Notes under the pieces: generated by a model
Databases searched by the model: none
What the model was told of the DNA's origin: nothing
What the model saw: the letters and a program-made list of their open reading frames with translations, nothing else
Shown here: positions 1 to 4,719 of the stretch, piece by piece
Numbering within the stretch: the first letter of the stretch is position 1
Layout of the letters: each line of letters begins with the position of its first letter
Source of the DNA: an uncultured Oscillospiraceae bacterium
GTDB lineage: Bacteria; Bacillota_A; Clostridia; Oscillospirales; Oscillospiraceae
Length of the DNA: 6,821 nucleotides
Assembly: GCA_900769845.1 (NCBI GenBank)
Contig: CAAGIF010000166.1
Coordinates: 1 to 6,821 of the forward strand
Reading direction: 5' to 3'
Program-made: the position numbers and the translations under genes

Positions 1-1227
1 AACATGATGGAACAGGTTGCAGGTGCCCTTTTCCAGCAGTTCCAGGTTCTCCTCAGTGTACTCCTTGGGCAGGGGTGCGCCGGGGGTGACCTTGGGGCCG
101 CCGCCGTGCATCTTCAGAGAACGGACGGTAGCAACCAGAACGGAAACATTGGGAGTCAGACCGGAAAGACGGGTCTTGACGTTCCAGAACTTCTCGAAGC
201 CGATGTCGGCAGCAAAGCCGGACTCAGTGACATGGTAGTCAAACAGCTTCAGAGCCAGACGGTCAGCGATAACAGAAGACTGGCCGATGGCGATGTTTGC
301 GAAGGGACCGGCGTGGATCAGAACGGGCTGATGCTCCACGGAATAGCACATGGTGGGGTTGATGGCGTTACGCATCCATGCGGTCATGGCGCCGGCAACA
401 TCCAGATCCTCACAGGTAACGGGCTCACCGGTCTTGGAGTAAGCCACAACGATCTTGCCGATACGCTCCCGCAGATCCTTCAGATCCTTGGCAACAGCCA
501 GGATAGCCATCAGCTCGGAACCGACAGCGATGCCGAACTTGGATTCCATCATGAAGCCGTCCAGACGGCCGCCGATGCCGATGATGATGTTACGAAGGCT
601 CTGCGCGCAGAAGTCGATGATCCAGCCCATTTCCACCCGCTTGGGGTCGATGTCCAGACGCTTCAGGCCCTTCTTGGCCAGCCATTCGTCGGTGTTGTTG
701 CGCTCGTGCTGCATACGGGCGGTCAGAGCCACCATAGCCAGGTTGTGCGCGTTCATAATATCATTAATGTCGCCGGTCAGACCCAGGGAGAACTCGGTCA
801 TGGGCATCAGCAGAGCATTGCCGCCGCCAGCCGCGGTACCCTTAACGTTCATGGTAGGACCACCGGAGGGCTGACGCAGAGCGCCGCCGGCGTTCTTGCC
901 GATGTAGCCCAGGCCTTCGATCAGACCCAGAGAAACGGTGGACTTGCCCTCGCCAAAGGGGGTGGGGGTAACAGCGGTGACTTCGATGAACTTGCCGTCG
1001 GGCTTATCCTTCAGGCGGTTCATAACCTTAATGAAGTCGATCTTGGGGGTCTTGCCGTAGGGAATGATTTCCTCAGGCAGCAGGCCCAGCTTCTCGCGGA
1101 AGAAATCCACGGGGGGCAGGGTCTTCTCAGCCTCTTCGGCGATCTGCCAGTCCTTGTAGACAACGGGATCGAGTCTGACGATACCCTTCTCATCTACATA
1201 CTTGCCGTCAACAAAATTGATTGCCAT
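1..1227 (-). CDS. fhs: Formate-tetrahydrofolate ligase, N-terminal 409 codons (3' end outside window)
   Basis: This cytoplasmic enzyme makes 10-formyltetrahydrofolate from formate, THF and ATP, feeding purine synthesis and, in acetogens, the methyl branch of the Wood-Ljungdahl pathway. The minus strand is open from the ATG at 1225-1227 to the left edge. An AGGAGG ribosome site (1235-1240) lies seven bases before the ATG. Visible signatures are the P-loop [11 protein letters not shown] (residues 87-97), LRQPSGGP (117-124), KGTAAGGG (129-136), LTGDIND (150-156), a [12 protein letters not shown] stretch (~247-258), [12 protein letters not shown] (~304-315) and KMHGGGPK (~373-380). Family members are roughly 550-600 residues long, so about 150-190 C-terminal residues are missing only because the window ends. 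The text differs from the Moorella-type enzyme at several conserved blocks (P-loop PFGEGKS rather than [19 protein letters not shown] rather than EDINLHFTGDFH) and has about 20-25 extra N-terminal residues. It therefore appears to belong to a divergent clade of the family. The gene has its own promoter and leader, separated from the upstream gene by a terminator. Confidence 0.95.
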   Translation of the reverse strand, partial: MAINFVDGKYVDEKGIVRLDPVVYKDWQIAEEAEKTLPPVDFFREKLGLLPEEIIPYGKTPKIDFIKVMNRLKDKPDGKFIEVTAVTPTPFGEGKSTVSLGLIEGLGYIGKNAGGALRQPSGGPTMNVKGTAAGGGNALLMPMTEFSLGLTGDINDIMNAHNLAMVALTARMQHERNNTDEWLAKKGLKRLDIDPKRVEMGWIIDFCAQSLRNIIIGIGGRLDGFMMESKFGIAVGSELMAILAVAKDLKDLRERIGKIVVAYSKTGEPVTCEDLDVAGAMTAWMRNAINPTMCYSVEHQPVLIHAGPFANIAIGQSSVIADRLALKLFDYHVTESGFAADIGFEKFWNVKTRLSGLTPNVSVLVATVRSLKMHGGGPKVTPGAPLPKEYTEENLELLEKGTCNLFHHV

Positions 1228-1351
1228 ATTTTTTCCTCCTTAAGGAATGCTTCCGGGGCATTAACCTACCCCCGTCGGCGAATTTTTGATTGGCGCCGTA
1301 CTTTAAACATAAGTAACACCCAGCACCTATATCGATATTATTTTATCGGTA
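1228..1351 (-). promoter_or_regulatory. ~125-nt 5' leader of fhs with two GC-rich hairpins
   Basis: The predicted transcript start near 1352 leaves a leader of about 125 bases before the fhs ATG, long for a simple leader. It contains two short GC stems: CGGCG/CGCCG (plus-strand arms 1276-1280 and 1294-1298) and CGGGG/CCCCG (1254-1258 and 1270-1274). The second stem ends about 13 bases before the AGGAGG site (1235-1240). A CCTTAAGG palindrome also overlaps the ribosome site. Folate-type (THF) and ZTP riboswitches are known in front of fhs genes, but I could not match the conserved blocks of either by eye. Regulation by this leader is inference. Confidence 0.35.
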
Positions 1352-1358
1352 CGAATGT

Positions 1359-1387
1359 ATTTTAGCACTCCGCTCCCTATAAGTCAA
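1359..1387 (-). promoter_or_regulatory. Sigma-A-type promoter of fhs
   Basis: On the minus strand, TTGACT (1382-1387) is followed by a 17-base spacer and TAAAAT (1359-1364). A TGC just before the -10 box makes it an extended -10 element. It lies downstream of the terminator of the preceding minus-strand gene, so fhs is its own transcription unit. Transcription would start near 1352. Confidence 0.8.
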
Positions 1388-1390
1388 CAT

Positions 1391-1413
1391 GAATTGGTAA
1401 AATTTGGTAATTC
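1391..1413. repeat. Paired TTGGTAA direct repeats next to the fhs promoter (possible operator)
   Basis: TTGGTAA occurs at 1394-1400 and again at 1404-1410, exactly 10 bases apart, and the pair is bracketed by GAATT (1391-1395) and AATTC (1409-1413). The block lies just upstream of the fhs -35 box, where an activator or a sequence-specific repressor could bind in phase on one DNA face. The DNA is AT-rich, so chance or an UP-element role is also possible. Confidence 0.35.
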
Positions 1414-1448
1414 ATTATATTTTTGTGCAAATCGCATAATTTCCCACG

Positions 1449-1485
1449 AAAAAATAACACCGCAGTACGGTTTTCGTACTGCGGT
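1449..1485 (-). terminator. Rho-independent terminator of the trigger-factor-like gene
   Basis: An 11-bp perfect stem (plus-strand arms 1459-1469 ACCGCAGTACG and 1475-1485 CGTACTGCGGT) encloses a five-base loop. On the minus strand it is followed by GTTA and then six T residues (1449-1454). It begins about ten bases after the stop codon of the minus-strand gene at 1496. Confidence 0.92.
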
Positions 1486-1495
1486 ATTACTAAAA

Positions 1496-2446
1496 TTATC
1501 CAATTTTCTCCGTGATCTCTGCGGATTCCCGGATCAGTTCCATAACTTTTCCGGTCAGTACGCTGCGGATCACTGCCGCTTCGAATTCTGCATCGTAATG
1601 GGGCTTCAGCTGTTCCATGGTCATATCGTTCTGACGGCAGATGAGGGCAAGGGCCTGACCGATCTCTTCCTTGGTGGCTTCCAGGTTCTCGATGGCCACG
1701 ATCTGCTCCACAGCCGCCTGGATCCGGATGCTTGCTTCCGCATTTGCCCGGGCATCCTCCCGGATCTTCTCCTCGGTGGTGCTCATAAACTGGCAGTACA
1801 TCTGCATGGTCAGCCCCTGCCGGGCAAGCTGGGTGGTAAGAATCTGCATCTGCTCATCCAGTTCCGCCTCCATCTGGGCCTCGGTGGGAGTAAATTCCAG
1901 GGTGTCCGCAGCCTGCCGCACCAGCCGGTCCTGCAGATCCATCTCCCCCCTCTGGTCAGAGTATTCCTGAAGGCTCTGGCCCAGTTTCCGGCGCATTTCC
2001 CCGAAAGTATCGCAGCCGCCGATCTCCTTAGCGAACACATCGTCCAGCTCGTAGGCGGTCTTGACCCGGATCTCATGGATCACGCAGCGGAATTCCGCTT
2101 CCTTACCCGCCAGATTTTCTGCATGGTACTGCTGAGGGAAGGTTACGCGGACGGTGACCTTCTCGCCGGGGACCTTATCCACAAGCTGCTCCTCGAAGCC
2201 GGGGATAAAGGCGCCGCTGCCCAGTACCAGGGTCTGCTTTTCTGCCGTGCCGCCGGCAAATTGCTCTTCGCCGCAGAATCCGGCATAGTCCAGAACAACC
2301 TCATCGCCCAGCCGGGTGGCCCGGTCGGTGATCACGGCGATTCTGGGATTCTGCTGCTGCAGCCGCTCCAGCTGGCGGTCAATTTCTGCGTCGGTGACGA
2401 TATGGCGGCTCAGTTCGGCCTTCAGGCCGCGGTAAACAAAACTCAT
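1496..2446 (-). CDS. tig: Trigger-factor-like prolyl isomerase lacking the ribosome-binding domain
   Basis: The 316-residue protein begins where the second part of trigger factor normally begins. A linker helix region (residues ~5-35, YRGLKAEL) is followed by an FKBP-type peptidyl-prolyl isomerase domain (~47-125). That domain carries GDEVVLDYAG, LGSGAFIPGFEEQL (75-88) and YHAENLAGKEAEF (107-119), all typical of trigger factor. A long alpha-helical, Gln/Glu-rich C-terminal chaperone domain (~130-316) follows. Complete trigger factors are about 430 residues and begin with a roughly 110-residue ribosome-docking domain carrying a GFRxGKxP motif; neither is present here. The truncation looks real, because an in-frame TGA lies ten codons upstream of the ATG and a GAAGGA ribosome site (2453-2458) sits six bases before it. 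No signal peptide is seen, so it should be cytoplasmic. A role as a ribosome-independent folding helper is inferred. It could equally be annotated as an FKBP-type isomerase. Confidence 0.88.
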   Translation of the reverse strand: MSFVYRGLKAELSRHIVTDAEIDRQLERLQQQNPRIAVITDRATRLGDEVVLDYAGFCGEEQFAGGTAEKQTLVLGSGAFIPGFEEQLVDKVPGEKVTVRVTFPQQYHAENLAGKEAEFRCVIHEIRVKTAYELDDVFAKEIGGCDTFGEMRRKLGQSLQEYSDQRGEMDLQDRLVRQAADTLEFTPTEAQMEAELDEQMQILTTQLARQGLTMQMYCQFMSTTEEKIREDARANAEASIRIQAAVEQIVAIENLEATKEEIGQALALICRQNDMTMEQLKPHYDAEFEAAVIRSVLTGKVMELIRESAEITEKIG

Positions 2447-2481
2447 GGAATTTCCTTCTTTCTGTTCTCTATATCAGCAAA

Positions 2482-2510
2482 AGCATAGCACTCCCGGGGA
2501 GAAAAGTCAA
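2482..2510 (-). promoter_or_regulatory. Promoter of the trigger-factor-like gene
   Basis: On the minus strand, TTGACT (2505-2510), a 17-base spacer and TATGCT (2482-2487) form a promoter. The -10 is preceded by TGC, giving an extended -10 element. The start would fall near 2475, leaving a leader of about 28 bases that holds the ribosome site. The -35 lies in the loop of the hairpin at 2490-2522, and the spacer contains one arm of that hairpin. Confidence 0.6.
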
Positions 2511-2522
2511 TGCCCCGGGAGT
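2490..2522 (-). terminator. Strong GC hairpin after the HD-domain gene, possible terminator
   Basis: A 10-bp perfect inverted repeat (ACTCCCGGGG at 2490-2499, CCCCGGGAGT at 2513-2522) with a 13-base loop starts nine bases after the stop codon of the HD-domain gene. On the minus strand it is followed by GCTATGCTTTTGC, which is only a weak T-tail. Termination may therefore be partial, or the repeat may be a protein-binding or transcript-stabilising element. It overlaps the next promoter. Confidence 0.5.
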
Positions 2523-2530
2523 CTGATTCC

Positions 2531-3187
2531 TTACAGCACCTTTCCGCCGTTCACAGTCAGACGGAATTTTGCCCCCAGCATCTCCGCAGCGCCCCGGCAC
2601 ATCATCATCCGTCCCAGGAAAATATCAAAATACTCATACATGGTGCAAATCTGATCGTCGATCTGCAAATTCAGGCTGATCTTCCGCTCCTCGGTTTCCA
2701 CCTTCAGACTGGTGCCGGTAACCGCATAATTCACCCGGTCATGGATATCAAACTGGGAGCGGTCCTGGGGGCGCACCCGGTTGCGGCGCACATCGGTCTT
2801 ATCCGCAACGATCAGAGCTGCGGACACCGGATCCTTTGCCCCGCCGGTGGATTCGTCATGGTTGCCAATGGCGGAGATCACCACCATCCGATCCTCGATG
2901 GACATATCTGTGGTTTTCAGAATATCATTTGCCAGCAACGCGCCGATCTCCGCGTGATGGGTACGGTTTATCGCGTTGCCGATGTCGTGCATACAGCCGG
3001 CAATTTTCGCCAGTTCCTGCTCCCGTTCAGAGTAGCCCAGCCGCCGCAGGATATAGGCCGCCCGCTCCGCAACCAGGGCGCAGTGAGCCATAGAGTGATC
3101 CGTAAAGCCCAGTACACTTAAGTTATAATCCCCCCGGGCCAGCAGCGCCGTTACTTCCGGGTGGTTTTTGATCTGTTCATAGGTCAT
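2531..3187 (-). CDS. HD-domain metal-dependent phosphohydrolase
   Basis: The 218-residue predicted cytoplasmic protein has the metal ligands of the HD superfamily in order: H35 (DHSMAH), H67-D68 (CMHDIGN), H77/H78, H110 (GNHDE) and D129 (VADKTDVRR). HD enzymes hydrolyse phosphomonoesters, phosphodiesters or nucleotides; the substrate here cannot be read from the sequence. The N-terminal ~135 residues form the helical HD core. Residues ~140-218 form an extra C-terminal segment, probably strand-rich (SLKVETEERKISLNLQID) and then helical, of unknown role. The conserved RRNRVR segment after the last Asp could bind phosphate or nucleic acid (inference). The ATG has an AAGGA ribosome site seven bases upstream and its own divergent promoter. 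The downstream trigger-factor-like gene is 84 bases away and could be partly co-transcribed. Confidence 0.85.
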   Translation of the reverse strand: MTYEQIKNHPEVTALLARGDYNLSVLGFTDHSMAHCALVAERAAYILRRLGYSEREQELAKIAGCMHDIGNAINRTHHAEIGALLANDILKTTDMSIEDRMVVISAIGNHDESTGGAKDPVSAALIVADKTDVRRNRVRPQDRSQFDIHDRVNYAVTGTSLKVETEERKISLNLQIDDQICTMYEYFDIFLGRMMMCRGAAEMLGAKFRLTVNGGKVL

Positions 3188-3226
3188 TGTTTTTTCCTTT
3201 CCACAGTTGATCAGAATCTACATTTC

Positions 3227-3255
3227 ATAATAACCAAAATCTCGTTCCGTGACAA
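3227..3255 (-). promoter_or_regulatory. Promoter of the HD-domain gene
   Basis: On the minus strand, TTGTCA (3250-3255), a 17-base spacer and TATTAT (3227-3232) lie about 40 bases before the HD-domain start codon. It is divergent from the minD promoter in the same 277-base intergenic stretch. Between the two promoters I see only AT-rich sequence and no convincing further element. Confidence 0.7.
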
Positions 3256-3401
3256 GACGAAAACAGAAAGATTTACAAATCCTTTTCAATTTTGGTTTCC
3301 TTCCCGGGTTTATCCTCCGTAAAACGCCGTTCTTCCCGGCTGTAACACCCTGTTTTTTGGTTAATGTGATGAAAATACTTTGGAAAAAGCGTGATTTCCT
3401 C

Positions 3402-3430
3402 TTGCTTTTTGTGCGATATTCCTTTATAAT
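3402..3430 (+). promoter_or_regulatory. Promoter of the minD-mgsA unit
   Basis: TTGCTT (3402-3407), a 17-base spacer and a perfect TATAAT (3425-3430) precede the minD-like gene. The -10 box overlaps an in-frame ATG at 3429, which rules that ATG out as the start if this promoter is real. It supports the GTG at 3465, which has AAGGGG (3449-3454) ten bases upstream. Confidence 0.75.
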
Positions 3431-3464
3431 GTATCCAAATAGTGGTATAAGGGGTGTTTGGCAA

Positions 3465-4205
3465 GTGGGCGAATTGATCGCGATTCTGTCCGGAAAAGGC
3501 GGAACTGGTAAAACTTCGGTCTGCGCCGGCATTGCCACTGCTCTCGCCGCCCAGGGCAAGCGGATCCTCTGCATCGACTGCGATGTGGGTCTGCGGAATC
3601 TGGACATTTCTTTGGGTATGTCCGACAGCGGCGCGCCGTCTTTTCTGGATGTGATGCTGGGTCATTATTTCCTGGCCCAGGCTCCGGCGCATCCCTCTTT
3701 TCCCACCCTGCATTTTCTGACTGCCCCCATCAACTGTCCGGCGGATGCCATTGATCCCGAAGGGTTCGGAAAATTGGCTGCCGAAGCCCGGAATCAGTTT
3801 GACTATGTGTTTCTGGATGCCCCCGCCGGTGTTGACGCCGGATTCCGGCTGGCTGCTACCCGTGCTGACCGGTGTATTCTGGTTACCGGCCCCGGTCCTG
3901 CCGCTGTACGGGATGCTGCCCGTGCTGCCGAGGTGCTGGAGCTGATGGGCAAGAGCCATGTCCGGCTCATTGTGAATCGGATCAACCGGAAGATGGCGTC
4001 TTCCCTGTCCGTCACTGTGGACGATGTGATGGATACCGCCGGACTTCCCCTGCTGGGTGTGGTGCCGGAGGATTTCTGTGTGACTTTGGCTGCCGGTCTG
4101 GGTCAGCCCGTTATCGCCTACAAGCCCCGCTGTCCCGCCGCTCAGGCCTGCAAGCGGATCGCCAACCGAATTTCAGGGCTGCCGGAGCCCATACGCATCC
4201 GGTAA
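3465..4205 (+). CDS. minD: MinD-type P-loop ATPase (ParA/MinD superfamily), short form
   Basis: Counted from the GTG at 3465, this is a 246-residue ATPase. The deviant Walker A box GKGGTGKTS (residues 10-18) has the signature lysine K11 and K16. Switch I DVGLRNLD (40-47) is characteristic of MinD. The switch II/Walker B block FDYVFLDAPAG (112-122) includes D118, and LIVNRI (168-173) matches the base-recognition strand. MinD normally dimerises on the membrane with ATP and recruits MinC to block FtsZ rings away from midcell. Family members are about 265 residues and end in an amphipathic membrane helix rich in K, L and F. This protein stops soon after the ACKRIANRISG helix (228-238) with PEPIRIR and shows no such tail. 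No minC or minE is adjacent: the upstream gene is divergent and the downstream gene is mgsA-like. A MinD paralogue that places some other cargo is an alternative. The GTG start fits the ribosome site and promoter better than the upstream in-frame ATGs. Confidence 0.82.
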   Translation: MGELIAILSGKGGTGKTSVCAGIATALAAQGKRILCIDCDVGLRNLDISLGMSDSGAPSFLDVMLGHYFLAQAPAHPSFPTLHFLTAPINCPADAIDPEGFGKLAAEARNQFDYVFLDAPAGVDAGFRLAATRADRCILVTGPGPAAVRDAARAAEVLELMGKSHVRLIVNRINRKMASSLSVTVDDVMDTAGLPLLGVVPEDFCVTLAAGLGQPVIAYKPRCPAAQACKRIANRISGLPEPIRIR

Positions 4206-4228
4206 AGAACAGACAAGGAGTGAATGTT

Positions 4229-4642
4229 TTGAACATCGCATTTCTGGCACACGATAAAAAGAAAGAACTGATGGTCCAGTTCTGTACTGCCTACAAAAGC
4301 GTCCTTATGAAGCATAACCTGTTTGCCACCGCCACCACCGGCCGGCTGATTGCAGACAATACCGGTCTGCCCATTACCCTGCTGCTGAGCCATAAGCAGG
4401 GCGGTCACCAGCAGATCAACGCCCGGATTGCCTACAACGAGATTGATCTGGTTCTGCTGTTCACCGACCCCAATACCACCGATCCCTGGGACGACGCCCA
4501 GATGATCGAAACTATCCGACATTGCGACAAGCACAATGTTCCCATCGCCACCAATCTGGCCTCTGCAGAAATGTCCATCATGGGTCTGCAGCGGGGTGAT
4601 CTGGACTGGAGAGAAATGCTCCGGACAAAGACCAGATTCTGA
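4229..4642 (+). CDS. mgsA: Methylglyoxal synthase-like protein with altered active site
   Basis: This 137-residue protein aligns without gaps over the core of methylglyoxal synthase, which converts dihydroxyacetone phosphate to methylglyoxal and phosphate. Conserved features are AHDKKK (7-12), the phosphate-site TTG (36-38), S54, GGxQQ (58-62), the TDP aspartate D80, and the ATNLASAE strand (107-114). Relative to E. coli MgsA, the catalytic base D71 is H60 here, H98 is W87 and D101 is A90, while H19/D20 and D91 are kept. Normal methylglyoxal synthase activity is therefore doubtful; it may do another reaction or only sense a phosphorylated ligand. The TTG start is chosen because AAGGAG (4215-4220) lies eight bases before it; the in-frame GTG at 4220 overlaps that site. 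It follows minD by 23 bases, and I infer co-transcription. In clostridia mgsA commonly lies with min and rodA genes, which supports the assignment. Confidence 0.8.
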   Translation: MNIAFLAHDKKKELMVQFCTAYKSVLMKHNLFATATTGRLIADNTGLPITLLLSHKQGGHQQINARIAYNEIDLVLLFTDPNTTDPWDDAQMIETIRHCDKHNVPIATNLASAEMSIMGLQRGDLDWREMLRTKTRF

Positions 4643-4657
4643 TCACGGTCTCAACAG

Positions 4658-4700
4658 ATGCTGTCATTGCCGGTTTTTGCCTTTGCAATGACAGCATTTT
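4658..4700 (+). terminator. Hairpin between mgsA and hisS, weak terminator or attenuator
   Basis: A 13-bp perfect stem (ATGCTGTCATTGC at 4658-4670, GCAATGACAGCAT at 4685-4697) encloses a 14-base loop and is followed by only four T residues. It starts 15 bases after the mgsA stop and ends 22 bases before the hisS start. No clear promoter fits after it, so hisS is probably read through it from the minD promoter. The gap is too short for a T-box leader. Confidence 0.6.
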
Positions 4701-4719
4701 CATAGAAAGGAAAATTATC

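Noticed and set aside
1228..1351. ZTP or THF riboswitch before fhs
   Set aside because: The context is right, but I could not find the conserved core blocks of either class by eye, so it is not called as a riboswitch.
4..1365. Long plus-strand open frame of 453 codons
   Set aside because: It is antisense to the clearly conserved fhs coding sequence; it has no ribosome site and a low-complexity Gly/Gln/Leu/Val composition typical of a codon-bias shadow.
1361..1387. CIRCE operator (HrcA) in front of fhs
   Set aside because: Only one arm, TTAGCACTC, is present; the expected inverted arm nine bases away is missing, and the match overlaps an extended -10 element.
1414..1419. Second -10-like box TATAAT on the minus strand upstream of fhs
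   Set aside because: No acceptable -35 hexamer at 16-18 bases; the downstream promoter at 1359-1387 is much better.
1355..2488. Plus-strand open frame of 377 codons
   Set aside because: Shadow of the trigger-factor-like gene on the other strand; its His/Leu-rich text matches no family and its 5' part runs through the terminator and promoter.
3249..3464. N-terminal extension of the minD-like frame from upstream in-frame start codons
   Set aside because: The extension does not resemble MinD, runs through a TATAAT promoter box, and lacks ribosome sites; the MinD-type sequence begins at the GTG at 3465.
4643..4719. T-box leader for hisS
   Set aside because: The 77-base gap is far too short and has no specifier or T-box sequence; it holds only one hairpin and the ribosome site.
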